A stretch of DNA of 64,000 nucleotides from an uncultured Gammaproteobacteria bacterium (GCA_947258715.1 CAMYJH010000014.1:189352-253351), one strand, 5' to 3'; shown: positions 9,061 to 18,760, counted from the stretch's first letter. The notes: generated by a model from the sequence alone, not told the origin. Program-made: numbers and translations.

Positions 9061-9915
9061 CTACCGCCTGTCGGGGACAACATGCGCTTCAACGATCTCA
9101 GCAAGATCACGCAGTATTTCCAGATCTTCTTCCGTCCGCGGGTGCGGTTTCGAGTCGACAGCGCAGAAAGAGCCGATCGCCTGGTCCCGGCCCACTGGTA
9201 AGAGTACTCCGGCGCAGGCGATCACACCCAGATCCTGGACGGCGGGATTATCCCGCAGGAGCGGGTGTTGCGCGCATCGCTGACGGCAAGATGTTCATTA
9301 CCGGAAACCACCCACTGGCAGAACGAATGCGAAAGCGGGGTCTGGGGCCTCTTTGACCACTGTTCGCTTAGCCCGATCTGACTGTTGAAGAACGGGCGGT
9401 CTTTGTCCAAGAGAGACAGGAGTGCTCCGGGCGTGCCTGGCAGCTTCGAGGCTAGCTCGGTCAATCTGTCGAACGACTTTTCCGGCGCGCTGGCCAGCCG
9501 TCCGGTGTCCTTCAACGCCGTCATGCGCGCAGGATCGCTGATGGCGTCAGCGGGCGCCTCGGCGACCCTTTGTCCCTGAACAACTTGCTTTTGTATAGCT
9601 GAACCGAGCAAAACCAATTCGACAGGCTGCGCGAGGCATTCTTGGGCGCCGGCGGCCAAAAGTTTCCGCTTCTGTGGATCCACGCTGATGGTGATCACTG
9701 AACAGCCCGCGATAGGAAAACAACTACGGATACGTTCAAGGACGACCACGCCCCTGCCGCCGGCAGCTCGCCACTCTCAGGAACACCGCGTCCGCTTTGA
9801 CTCGACGGGCGACGCCGAGCGCCACCTCCCGGCCTTTTTCCCGCATCGCCGCTGCGATCGATATGGCGACCGCTTGGTCGCCTTCCAGCAAAAAAATCTT
9901 CGGTCGATCAGCCAT
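9061..9915 (-). pseudogene. Receiver-GAF signalling protein broken by two frameshifts
   Basis: Three consecutive minus-strand segments together match a receiver plus GAF protein. The first starts at ATG 9915 (MADRPKIFLLEGDQAVAIS) and gives the beginning of a response-regulator receiver. Near 9775 the homology moves to another frame, which continues the receiver (GVVVLERIRSCFPIAG, LLAAGAQECLAQPVEL) and enters a GAF domain (FDRLTELASKLPGTPGALLS, TPLSHSFCQWVV). Near 9268 it returns to the first frame (HPLLRDNPAVQDLGVIA, QAIGSFCAVDS) and ends at TAG 9061. The two indels compensate, so both ends share a frame. The receiver also seems to lack the phosphoacceptor Asp context. Sequencing error is possible but would need two events; decay is more likely. 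Confidence 0.72.
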
Positions 9916-9965
9916 TCGGATTCTTGTTTCCACTGCTGATCAACAATCCCTCAACCAACAGACGC

Positions 9966-10098
9966 TGGGCACCGGTGGTGGTTGCTCGGGATGGAGCATT
10001 CTTTTGCGCTCGCAGGCGACGCCGTCCTTGCGCAGCTCGCTGAAGCCGGTGACGCTCCACACGCCGACGGCGACGCCAAAATCGGCTTCGGGAAGCTA
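9966..10098 (-). pseudogene. Relic of a second aceE (pyruvate dehydrogenase E1)
   Basis: About 43 codons on the minus strand read EADFGVAVGVWSVTGFSELR, then KDGVACERKRMLHPEQPPPV. This corresponds closely to residues in the C-terminal third of the intact AceE encoded at 14705-17419 (EADFGVAANVWSVTSFGELR and onward), with roughly one substitution every four residues. The similarity is visible at nucleotide level too. Outside this block the frame stops within a few codons and no other AceE motif is found. The divergence suggests an old paralogous or foreign copy, not a recent local duplication. No function is expected. Confidence 0.72.
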
Positions 10099-10297
10099 AA
10101 CCAGAGGAACTCCTCCGGGCAAAACCCGGCAAAAAGGGGCCGGAAAGCTAATACTCAATAGTGGCTCAACGAATCTCAACCGCGAGCTTTTTTCCCTTTA
10201 CCCGGTTATGGGCGTTAAAGCGAAAGAGCGAATGGGCGATAACACGATAGACGACACCGCATCGAGCAGAAAGCAAGAGACGCTCAGGAAGAAATAC

Positions 10298-11164
10298 ATG
10301 CGTAAATCACTGATAATATTTGCATTTCCCGTTTTGCTTTGGGTCACTCCCGCGGCCGGTGACCCCTATCTCCTGTCGGTTAAGACCGATGAGGGTCCGG
10401 TCATCGACGGCAACGGCAATGACCGGGTCTGGGAACAGGCAAACCCCGTCACTACCCGCGACCGGATAGCGAATATCGATATCACACTGCGGTCGGTCTA
10501 CACCGATGATGAAGTGTTTATTCTGGTGGAATTTCCGGACGAGACGGAAAACCGGGCACACAAAACCCTGGTCTGGGACGAGGCGGCCGAACGATATCGA
10601 GGCGGCCCCCAACGCGAAGACACGTTCGTCTTCAAATGGAGCATGGAACCGTACCCGGTCGACTTGAGCGTTTCCGCGAATAAGCCTTACCGGGCCGACA
10701 TCTGGTACTGGAAAGCGCACCGTACCGACCCGTCAGGCTATGCCGACGACAAGACGCAAATCTACGGTGTTACCGAACTCAAACACGCCACCAGGGTGAT
10801 CTCGAAAAGCGGGAGGCGCTTCTATTTGTATCGATCCGGAGACGCAGGAGCGGCCGCATACCAACCCGTGATCGCTGACGACTACACGGGGCCTCGAGTT
10901 TCCAAGTTCAATTCTCAGGAACCGAGTGGAAGTCGCGCCGACGTTCGAGCCAAGGGAGTTTGGCGAAACGGTGTATGGACCATTGAGTTCCGGCGCAAGC
11001 TACGAACAGGCCACGACGATGATGTGCAGTTTGAAATATCCAAGGACTACCGCTTTGGAGTATCGCGCTACGAGATCGCGGGTCGGAAAAGCAATCCAAG
11101 GGCGGAGCAACCGAACCACGGCGCCGGCGAAATCGGCGAACATCTTACGCTCGGTTTCAGATAG
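10298..11164 (+). CDS. Secreted ethylbenzene-dehydrogenase-like haem-binding domain protein
   Basis: The protein has a signal peptide (MRKSLIIFAFPVLLWVTPAAG-D) followed by a single DOMON/CBM9-type beta-sandwich like the gamma subunit of ethylbenzene dehydrogenase. Signs are the VIDGNGNDRVWEQA opening, VYTDDEVFILVEFPD, the DIWYWKAHRTDPSGYADD loop and the ending GVWRNGVWTIEFRRKL. Related domains bind b-type haem with Met/Lys or Met/His ligands in periplasmic electron transfer, but many single-domain members have no assigned role. The start is ATG 10298, with AGGA about 8 nt upstream; a longer frame from 10208 would bury the signal peptide. The next gene, a membrane-bound GGDEF/EAL sensor, begins 18 bp downstream on the same strand, so the two are likely co-transcribed and perhaps functionally linked. 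Confidence 0.83.
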   Translation: MRKSLIIFAFPVLLWVTPAAGDPYLLSVKTDEGPVIDGNGNDRVWEQANPVTTRDRIANIDITLRSVYTDDEVFILVEFPDETENRAHKTLVWDEAAERYRGGPQREDTFVFKWSMEPYPVDLSVSANKPYRADIWYWKAHRTDPSGYADDKTQIYGVTELKHATRVISKSGRRFYLYRSGDAGAAAYQPVIADDYTGPRVSKFNSQEPSGSRADVRAKGVWRNGVWTIEFRRKLRTGHDDDVQFEISKDYRFGVSRYEIAGRKSNPRAEQPNHGAGEIGEHLTLGFR

Positions 11165-11182
11165 TCAAGGTGCACGTCAGCG

Positions 11183-14100
11183 GTGCCGTTCCGCACGATT
11201 AAGAATCTCGGGGTTGGTGGGTTAATTCTCATCATACTCGTTGTTGTTGTCTCTGCTTATCGTAATAGCCAACAAGCGCTCCTTTCGCTACAGGAAAGCG
11301 TGGAGTTGTTCGCGCCTACCGAGGCGTTATTAGATGGGATCAGCAAACGTATCGATGCAGCCAAATATGAGTTTAAGCTGTACGCGAGTAGGGATCGAAT
11401 ATCAGCTGAGGAGGTATCCGGCATCTTGTCGTTACTGGACCGACGGACCAGTAGCCTTAGCGAACGCCTCGGCGGCAACAACCGCCTAGCGGAGATCGCT
11501 AGTGCCAGGGCGCGGGATGCGAGACTGGCATTTTCCGGCTACGCAGATGAAGAGCTCGAGGATCCGTCGGGCGCGACGGATAGCGCGATGCAAATGCGCG
11601 AGCGCGTGAGTAACAGTCTGCTCGAGGTGCGAACGCAGCTTGCGGCGATTCCGTCTCTGATGGCGTCCGCCGGCCGGTTGAAGGAAGTTGAACCCGAGCT
11701 AGATCAGGTCAGCTCCTTGGCCGCAGTCGCTGAGCAGGAATGGTACCGTTACTTCAACCGAAATCGTTTCACGTTTGACGAGGTCACCAGCCCCATAGAC
11801 CAAGCGATCGATCTGGTTGATGGATTAACAATCCCGCATCGGGGCGACGGCACCCACGACCCGGAGAACGAAGGCGATAGGTTGGAACACGAGATGCTCG
11901 CCGATCTGAAGCGGGCCTTCGGGCGATATTCCCATCTAATTCAACTCTACCACCGGGAGGAAATAGATTATGGCCCCGGAGACGATTTGACCCACTTGGA
12001 GCGCGGGTCGGTGGAGGCATTGGGGCTGGCGGAAATTGCTCTCATCGACCTCAGAGAAACCCTAGGCCAGCGCCTGCGCGAGGCCCAGATATCCGCTGTC
12101 GCCGCTGGGGAACAGGGGCAACGCCTGTTTATCGGGCTTGCCGCGTCGGGGTCGGTGATCGCGCTGATCATCTCTTGGCTATTGGGCCGTCACCTGTCGC
12201 AGCGTGTTCTGTATTTGACGGATGGGACGGGCCGATTGTCCAGGGGAGATCTGGAGTTTCGGCTCGAAGTGGCGGCTGATGATGAGTTCGGGCAACTGGC
12301 CACTGCTTTTAACCACATGGCCGCAAGCCTGCAAAGAAAGATCACTCGGTTCCAGGCGCTGATTCGCACCAGCGCCAGGCTCACCGAAAGCATCGAGGAG
12401 ACGAACGAGACTCTCAGCGGCATCGCCGAGGAGGCGGCGAATCTCCTCGGGGTCGAGGGTGCGGGATTCAGACTGCTCGAAGGGGATGATGATCTGGTGG
12501 TGGCCGGGCGCTACGGGCTCGCCCATGAGGTCATGAGCAAACACGCGCTCAAGGTGGGGGAAAGCCTGACTGGGTTGGTGGCGAAGGAAGGTCGTACTAT
12601 GGCCGTGCCGGATATGAGCGCGGATCTGCGGTTACACCCCCAACACAAGCGGACTGCCATCTCCGAAGGCATCCTTGCCTATATGGGCACCCCGTTGCGC
12701 TACCGCGGCAAGTTAATCGGCGTGCTCAACGTCTATGGGCGCTCACGTCACCTGTTTGATGAGGAAGAAGTGGGCCTGCTGCGCGTGTTCGCAGATCACG
12801 CGGCCATCGCAATCGAAAACGCCCGCCTCTTTAGCCAGGAGAAACGCCATGGTGAGGATCTTCGCAAGGAGGTCGCCGAGCGCATGCAGGCAGAGGAGGT
12901 GCTGCGCCGCTACGAACAAATTGTTTCCGCAAGCAGCGATTTTATGGCGTTCACTGATTCTCAATTTAGGTATCAAGCGGTAAACACGGCGTTCCTCGAG
13001 GCATTCAGGATCAAAAGGGAGGACATCATTGGACACAACGTCTCCAAGGTTCTTGGGACGGAACTGTTTGAGACATGGTTAAAACCGCGCCTGAATGAAT
13101 GTCTGTCGGGGAAGCGGGTCAAGTTCCAGCACTGGTTAGGGGTGCCGACGCGAGGACGTCGCTTTCTCGAAGTACACTATGACCCGTTCCGTGACGCCGG
13201 CGGCTCTGTTGTCGGGGTCGTGGTGAATGTTCGTGACGTCACCGAGGCCCGCAGGCTCTCCGAGCAGCTTTCTTATCAGGCGAGCCATGACGCCTTGACA
13301 CACCTTATCAATCGCTTTGCGTTCGAGAATTATCTACAGGAATTCTTGGACTCGGCCCGGGCCGAGGGGATCGGGCACGTCTTATGTTATTTGGACCTCG
13401 ACCAGTTCAAGCTCATTAACGATACCTGCGGCCACACCGCCGGGGATGAACTCTTGCGACAGGTTGCCGCAGTGTTGAAGGAAAAGATCCGGGAGCGCGA
13501 CATTCTGGCGCGTCTCGGCGGCGATGAGTTCGGTCTATTGCTGGAACGCTGCTCGGTCAGTCACGCGCAACGCGTAACTAACGAGATGCAAAAGGCGCTC
13601 ATAAGCTACCGGTTTCAGTGGGAAGAAAAGACCTTCACTATCGGCGCCAGCATCGGAGTCGTTGCAATCAACCAAGCCAGTGAAAGTGCGGCTAGCGTGC
13701 TCGGTAAGGCGGATGCTGCCTGCTATGCTGCCAAAGACGCGGGACGCAACCGCGTGCACGTCTACTACGAAGACGATGTAGAGCTTGCTAAGCGACGCGG
13801 CGAGATGCATTGGGTGTCCGTGATTAATCGGGCGCTCGATGAGAATCGCTTCGATCTCGTTTTCCAGCCGATTAGGTCGCTTGGAAAAGTGCAGGTTGAT
13901 GGAGAGCACTATGAACTGCTGATCCGAATGCAGGGCGAAAACGGTGGAACTGTGGCGCCAGGTGCGTTTCTGCCGGCCGCGGAGCGCTACGGTATTTCAA
14001 CAAATATCGACCGCTGGGTCATCGAGGCGGCCTTCGGGTGGCTCCGCGATCATCCACTAAACCTGAAACGCTTATTTCTATGCTCCATCAATCTATCCGG

Positions 14101-14629
14101 CACATCCCTCAGCAGTAAGGGGTTTATGGAGTTTGTCGTCCAGCAGTTCGAAGATAAGAATCTGCCGCCTCAGAAGATCTGCTTCGAGATCACTGAGACG
14201 GCGGCAATTGCCAATCTGGCGCACGCCACCCAATTCATCGCTGCGCTGAAGAAGTTGGGCTGCCGTTTTTCTTTGGATGATTTTGGCAGCGGCCTGTCTT
14301 CCTTCGCCTATCTAAAGAACCTGCCGGTAGATTTTCTAAAGATCGACGGAATGTTCGTGAAGGATATCGTTGAAGATCCCATAGACTTTGCGATGGTGAA
14401 ATCCATCAACGAGATCGCCCACGTAATGGGGAAGCAGACAATCGCCGAGTTCGTGGAGAATGACGCCATTCTGGAGAAGCTAGAACGTATTGGCATCCAT
14501 TTTGCCCAGGGCTACGGTATCGGCCGGCCCCGACCGCTGGAGGAAATGGCAACGGGTCCCAAGCTTGAACTCATGAAGCCTCTCTCTGCCCCTACAAGGC
14601 GAGCGAGAGCTGGCGGTCGCGGCAAGTAA
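11183..14629 (+). CDS. Membrane sensor with HAMP, GAF, PAS, GGDEF and EAL domains
   Basis: This 1148-residue protein probably makes and/or degrades cyclic di-GMP. Order: transmembrane helix (about 8-26), periplasmic helical sensor region (27-310), second transmembrane helix (LFIGLAASGSVIALIISWLL, about 314-333), HAMP (to about 390), GAF (about 400-550), PAS (about 575-690), GGDEF (about 700-865, intact GGDEF near 779) and EAL (about 885-1130). The EAL signature reads ELL with its first Glu retained, and FEITE, DDFGSGLSSF and the KIDG loop are present, so both catalytic domains look competent. Translation starts at GTG 11183, 18 bp after the secreted haem-domain gene. That neighbour is a candidate periplasmic input partner, though this is inference from position only. 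Confidence 0.92.
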   Translation: MPFRTIKNLGVGGLILIILVVVVSAYRNSQQALLSLQESVELFAPTEALLDGISKRIDAAKYEFKLYASRDRISAEEVSGILSLLDRRTSSLSERLGGNNRLAEIASARARDARLAFSGYADEELEDPSGATDSAMQMRERVSNSLLEVRTQLAAIPSLMASAGRLKEVEPELDQVSSLAAVAEQEWYRYFNRNRFTFDEVTSPIDQAIDLVDGLTIPHRGDGTHDPENEGDRLEHEMLADLKRAFGRYSHLIQLYHREEIDYGPGDDLTHLERGSVEALGLAEIALIDLRETLGQRLREAQISAVAAGEQGQRLFIGLAASGSVIALIISWLLGRHLSQRVLYLTDGTGRLSRGDLEFRLEVAADDEFGQLATAFNHMAASLQRKITRFQALIRTSARLTESIEETNETLSGIAEEAANLLGVEGAGFRLLEGDDDLVVAGRYGLAHEVMSKHALKVGESLTGLVAKEGRTMAVPDMSADLRLHPQHKRTAISEGILAYMGTPLRYRGKLIGVLNVYGRSRHLFDEEEVGLLRVFADHAAIAIENARLFSQEKRHGEDLRKEVAERMQAEEVLRRYEQIVSASSDFMAFTDSQFRYQAVNTAFLEAFRIKREDIIGHNVSKVLGTELFETWLKPRLNECLSGKRVKFQHWLGVPTRGRRFLEVHYDPFRDAGGSVVGVVVNVRDVTEARRLSEQLSYQASHDALTHLINRFAFENYLQEFLDSARAEGIGHVLCYLDLDQFKLINDTCGHTAGDELLRQVAAVLKEKIRERDILARLGGDEFGLLLERCSVSHAQRVTNEMQKALISYRFQWEEKTFTIGASIGVVAINQASESAASVLGKADAACYAAKDAGRNRVHVYYEDDVELAKRRGEMHWVSVINRALDENRFDLVFQPIRSLGKVQVDGEHYELLIRMQGENGGTVAPGAFLPAAERYGISTNIDRWVIEAAFGWLRDHPLNLKRLFLCSINLSGTSLSSKGFMEFVVQQFEDKNLPPQKICFEITETAAIANLAHATQFIAALKKLGCRFSLDDFGSGLSSFAYLKNLPVDFLKIDGMFVKDIVEDPIDFAMVKSINEIAHVMGKQTIAEFVENDAILEKLERIGIHFAQGYGIGRPRPLEEMATGPKLELMKPLSAPTRRARAGGRGK

Positions 14630-14704
14630 TACCCGGTGAAAAGGAGTCCTCAAACCCAATCCAAGGGCTCGAAATTGGTCGCTCGGCTTAGGGCAGATCC
14701 TTAC

Positions 14705-17419
14705 TTAAAGAACCAGCGGGCTCGGTTTGCGGGTGTCGATTTGCAGTTGCTCGATAGCACTCGCTAGCGACTCGGGTGAACGTTCTCCCTCGCCGACCAG
14801 ACTCGAAATCGCGGCCAGCGCGACGTAACGCCTATCCATCTCAAAGAAATCGCGCAGCGCCGCGCGGGTGTCGGAGCGGCCGAAGCCGTCGGTGCCGAGC
14901 ACCGTATAGCGCCGGCCCACCCAGTTGCGGATGAGGTCGGGATAGGCACGGATGTAGTCGCTGGCGGCGATCACCGGACCTTTGTGGAGGGCAAGCTGCT
15001 GGGTGACATAGGGGACCGGCGGCGATTGGTCGGGATGAAGCAGCCTTTTGCGGTCACAGGCGATGCCGTCCTTGCGCAGCTCGCCGAAGCTGGTGACGCT
15101 CCAGACGTTGGCGGCCACGCCGAAGTCGGCTTCGAGAAGCTCGGCCGCGGCAATCACCTCGGGCAGGATGCTGCCGCTTCCCATCAGCTGCACTCTCGGC
15201 TTGTCCTCTTCCATTGAAGATCGCCGCAAAAGGTAGATGCCGCGGCGAATGCCTTCTTCGGCATCAGCGGGCAGCGCCGGATGCGGATAGTTCTGGTTGT
15301 ACAGCGTAAGGTAGTAAAAGCAGTTTTCCGCTTCGGTCATCATGCGGCGCACGCCGTCCTCCACGATGACCGCAACCTCGTAGGCGAAGGCCGGATCGTA
15401 GGCGCGGCAGGTGGGCACGGTGGCCGCGTAGACATGGCTCTGGCCATCCTGGTGCTGCAGGCCTTCGCCCGAGAGCGTGGTGCGCCCGGCGGTGGCACCG
15501 AGGAGAAAACCGCGCGCCTGGCAGTCGGCCGCATTCCATATGAGATCGGCCACGCGCTGAAAACCGAACATGGAGTAAAAGATGTAGCAGGGCAGCATCG
15601 GCATGTCGCTGTGTGACCAGGCCGTGCCGGCCGCGATCCAGGAGCTCATAGACCCGGCTTCGGTGATACCCTCCTCCAAGATCTGGCCTTTCAAGTCTTC
15701 ACGATAAAAAGCGAGCTGTTCGGCATCCTGCGGCGTGTAGCGTTGTCCCCACGGAGAGTAGATCCCGAACTGGCGGAACATGTCCTGCATGCCGAAGGTG
15801 CGTGCCTCATCCGCCACGATGGGCACCAGGCGCGGCCCGAGCATGCTGTCACGCATCAGTTTCGTGAGCAGGCGCACGAAACACATGGTGGTGGAGAAGG
15901 AACGTTCGCCCGACTGTTGATAAAAAGTGTCGTACAGATCCGGCGTGGCCATAGTCACCGCTGTGGCCTGTTGCCGACGCTGAGGCAGGTAACCGCCTAG
16001 CGCTTCGCGGCGCTGCTTCGTGTAGCGTACTTCCGCGCTCTCCTCGCCCGGATGGTAAAGCGCCACCGTCTCCAGGGCTTCGTCGCTTAAGGCAAGACCA
16101 AACTGTTCGCGGAAGTGCTCCATATCTGCGCGGGTCAACTTTTTGGCCTGGTGCGCGGCATTGGTGCCCTGACCGGAACGCCCCATACCGTAGCCTTTCC
16201 AGGTCTGTGCGAGGATCACCGTTGGCTGGCCGCGATGGGTAACCGCCGCGGTGTAGGCGGCGTAGATTTTTACCGGATCATGTCCGCCGCGCTTGAGGGC
16301 GTCGATGTCTTTATCCGACATGTTGCCCACCAGGGCCGCAAGTTCCGGATAGCGAGAGAAGAAGTGCTCGCGGTTGTACAAACCGTCGCTGGCGCCGAGC
16401 TTCTGGAACTCACCGTCCACGGCCTCGGCCATCCGCTTCAAGATCCAGCCTTCTTTGTCGCGAGCAAACAACACGTCCCAGTTGCTGCCCCAAAGACACT
16501 TGATCACGTTCCAGCCGGCGCCGGCAAACAGGGTCTCTAGCTCCTGGATAATGTTGCCGTTGCCGCGCACGGGGCCATCGAGTCGCTGCAGGTTGCAGTT
16601 GACCACCAGAATCAGGTTATCGAGCTGTTCCCGCGCGGCGAGCGAAATGCCGGCCAGGGATTCGGGTTCGTCCATTTCGCCATCGCCCACGAACACCCAC
16701 ACCTTACGGTCGGTGGCGGGAATGATTTCGCGATGCCGAAGATAGTGCTGGAAGCGCGCCTGGTAGATGCCCGTTAGCAGTCCGAGACCCATGGAGCCGG
16801 TGGGAAACTGCCAAAAGCCCGGCATCAGCGTCGGGTGGGGATAGGACGACAAACCTTCCCCCATGCCGCCGGACAGCTCGCGGCGGAAACGGGCGAGATG
16901 ATTTTCGGTCAGCCTTCCCTCCAGGTACGCGCGGGCATAGACGCCGGGCGCCGCGTGGGGCTGGAAGTAGACCAGGTCGCCCGGATGTGCCTCCGACGGC
17001 GCACGAAAGAAATGATGAAACCCGACCTCGAATAAATCGGCAATTGAGGCGTAGGTGGCGATGTGTCCACCCAGCTCGGGATGGGCCTGATTGGCGCGCA
17101 TCACCATCGCCAAGGCGTTCCATCGATGGATGGCCGTGATGTGTAACTCCAGATCCAGATCCCCGGGGTAGGGCGGCTGCGCTTCCACGGAAATGCTGTT
17201 GCGGTAAGGCGTGGTGTGGAGCGTATGGAATCGACCACCCGCGCGGCGGCCCGACTCGATCAGCTGGTCGACCAGGAATTCTGCGCGCTGCACCCCGTCG
17301 CGCTCGATGACGTCGTCCAGACCATCGAGCCAGTCCTGGGTCTCGTCCGGGTCGATGTCCTTCAATCCGTGGGCGGTGAGCGCTGTTAGACCGTCGGACC
17401 CCGCGGGTTGGTTTTTCAT
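14705..17419 (-). CDS. aceE: Pyruvate dehydrogenase E1 component, homodimeric type
   Basis: AceE decarboxylates pyruvate with thiamine diphosphate and reductively acetylates the lipoyl groups of E2. The 904-residue length fits the family. Seen motifs are LGGHIATYASIADLFEVGFHHF, the thiamine-diphosphate motif GDGEMDEPES (about 245-254) with VVNCNLQRLDG about 25 residues later, and SYPHPTLMPGFWQFPTGSMG. The C-terminal transketolase-like part contains EADFGVAANVWSVTSFGELR. Normally aceE is followed by aceF and lpd; here the next genes downstream are on the opposite strand and unrelated, so E2 and E3 must be encoded elsewhere. The upstream 300 bp (17420-17720) contains no recognised gene. A decayed copy of part of this gene lies at 9966-10098. 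Confidence 0.95.
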   Translation of the reverse strand: MKNQPAGSDGLTALTAHGLKDIDPDETQDWLDGLDDVIERDGVQRAEFLVDQLIESGRRAGGRFHTLHTTPYRNSISVEAQPPYPGDLDLELHITAIHRWNALAMVMRANQAHPELGGHIATYASIADLFEVGFHHFFRAPSEAHPGDLVYFQPHAAPGVYARAYLEGRLTENHLARFRRELSGGMGEGLSSYPHPTLMPGFWQFPTGSMGLGLLTGIYQARFQHYLRHREIIPATDRKVWVFVGDGEMDEPESLAGISLAAREQLDNLILVVNCNLQRLDGPVRGNGNIIQELETLFAGAGWNVIKCLWGSNWDVLFARDKEGWILKRMAEAVDGEFQKLGASDGLYNREHFFSRYPELAALVGNMSDKDIDALKRGGHDPVKIYAAYTAAVTHRGQPTVILAQTWKGYGMGRSGQGTNAAHQAKKLTRADMEHFREQFGLALSDEALETVALYHPGEESAEVRYTKQRREALGGYLPQRRQQATAVTMATPDLYDTFYQQSGERSFSTTMCFVRLLTKLMRDSMLGPRLVPIVADEARTFGMQDMFRQFGIYSPWGQRYTPQDAEQLAFYREDLKGQILEEGITEAGSMSSWIAAGTAWSHSDMPMLPCYIFYSMFGFQRVADLIWNAADCQARGFLLGATAGRTTLSGEGLQHQDGQSHVYAATVPTCRAYDPAFAYEVAVIVEDGVRRMMTEAENCFYYLTLYNQNYPHPALPADAEEGIRRGIYLLRRSSMEEDKPRVQLMGSGSILPEVIAAAELLEADFGVAANVWSVTSFGELRKDGIACDRKRLLHPDQSPPVPYVTQQLALHKGPVIAASDYIRAYPDLIRNWVGRRYTVLGTDGFGRSDTRAALRDFFEMDRRYVALAAISSLVGEGERSPESLASAIEQLQIDTRKPSPLVL

Positions 17420-17720
17420 CTGACCTCCAGCGTTTCAGCCTCTGCGTGGGTAAGCGATTAGGATAAACGGAGCTGTACGCGTTGATCGTGAGCGCGCCGC
17501 CCAGGGGAATGGGCGCACGACCGTAGTTTACAAGCCAATGCTTCCTGCTTGCAGGTGCTTGATATGTTGCCAGTTGCGGCGCTAAAGGAGCCGTGGTTTT
17601 AATATCTTTTGGCGTCAAAGAGCGTATCTGTCTTGAAGCCGTTTAAAGTTTAGTCTTGGCGATGTACCGGAAAGTGGTGATCAGAATAAACTGAAGCCGG
17701 TAACCTAATTTCTGCAGGTT

Positions 17721-18335
17721 TTAGCGGTCATTTTCTAATCTTTTCATCATCTCGGCGAAGTCTGCGGTGGAGTTGCTCCGCGGGAAGGGTTGGTTCGGAA
17801 TCGGCTTGTCCAGGAATCGGCATAACGGGTTCCAGCCGTCGCCGATTTGATAGCTGAGCAGCCTGTCTTCGCCGAAGGCCGCCTGAACTTGGGCGGTATT
17901 TTTCTCATAGGTCGCGATAGCGTGATGGCGATCGCGGAACCGTCCTTCGAAGACGCGCTCGCCGATCAGCTTCAACCCTACGGACTCCGGATCCGTGCTC
18001 TCATCCAGAATCTTGAAAATGGTATTGCTCATGCTTTGGTACCAGCTTTCCGATGAGCGCAGGGTGAGAATGATCTTTGCATCTGGATAGGCTTCGCTCA
18101 GCTCACGCCAGAAAAACGCCGAAGGCCAGTCCACGCACGAGCTGTAGCCCGCCAAGGCGGCGCCCCAGTCCGGCGTCTCCCCGCGCGCGATGGCCCGCCA
18201 CAGCGTGAGCTGCTCCGGACTGGAAAGGACTTCCTTCATATGGTGACAGGGGCCGAGGCCGAGTTGCTCCAGCGCAAGCTTCATGGACTCGGTTCCGGTG
18301 CGCCCGAATCCCGCTCCGATCACGGCTATGGTCAT
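17721..18335 (-). CDS. Sulfotransferase-family protein (Sulfotransfer_4 type)
   Basis: The protein (204 residues) begins with a Rossmann-like glycine motif IGAGFGRTGTESMKLAL, which in this family is the 5'-phosphosulfate loop that binds the PAPS cofactor. Further on it has VDWPSAFFWRELSEAYPDAK and ILTLRSSESWYQSM, matching the 3'-phosphate-binding Arg/Ser region of cytosolic sulfotransferases. The acceptor substrate cannot be told from sequence. It starts at ATG 18335 with a weak ribosome-binding site. It is transcribed away from the BCCT gene and stands alone. Confidence 0.84.
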   Translation of the reverse strand: MTIAVIGAGFGRTGTESMKLALEQLGLGPCHHMKEVLSSPEQLTLWRAIARGETPDWGAALAGYSSCVDWPSAFFWRELSEAYPDAKIILTLRSSESWYQSMSNTIFKILDESTDPESVGLKLIGERVFEGRFRDRHHAIATYEKNTAQVQAAFGEDRLLSYQIGDGWNPLCRFLDKPIPNQPFPRSNSTADFAEMMKRLENDR

Positions 18336-18699
18336 ATGAAAGACTGCTGCTCGATTTCCGGGGAAAGTATACCTGCCTAATTACGGTTTCTTTTTTCCGT
18401 TTATGTCGCTGACTGTTGGTCACTCGAGCGCTTTGTGAACTGGTCCGGAATCAAAAGCGGTGGAACCAATGGTGTGGCGGCGGGCGCGATGTCTGACCGG
18501 CCGCGTCGGCGCTCACCGTTGCATGAACGCTATGAGGGATGTAGGGTCGCGCGTGGGCCACGTTCGCGAAGCTGAAGTAATCCAAAAAATTAAATCGCGC
18601 CGGTATTTGCTGTGATGCAGCACGCCGGATCGGAGCGATTCCTGACGAGAAGAGCAGGGATCCCCAAGCGCGTCGAACGTGATCAAGCATGCCGATACT

Positions 18700-18714
18700 G
18701 GGTAACGGTTACCC
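18700..18714. promoter_or_regulatory. Perfect palindrome upstream of the BCCT gene, possible operator
   Basis: GGGTAACGGTTACCC is a 15-bp perfect inverted repeat (arms of 7, one central base) ending 46 bp before the BCCT start codon. It has the shape of LacI- or GntR-type repressor operators. No cognate regulator gene lies in the window. The surrounding 425-bp intergenic region (18336-18760) holds no other recognised element. Confidence 0.42.
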
Positions 18715-18760
18715 GGGCTGCTGAAAATCGCCCGCGGACCATGAGAGGAGGAGAAACGCC

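Noticed and set aside
16704-17618. 304-codon minus-strand frame across the aceE 5' end
   Set aside because: It is a second frame within aceE plus upstream non-coding sequence; the in-frame aceE motifs decide for aceE.
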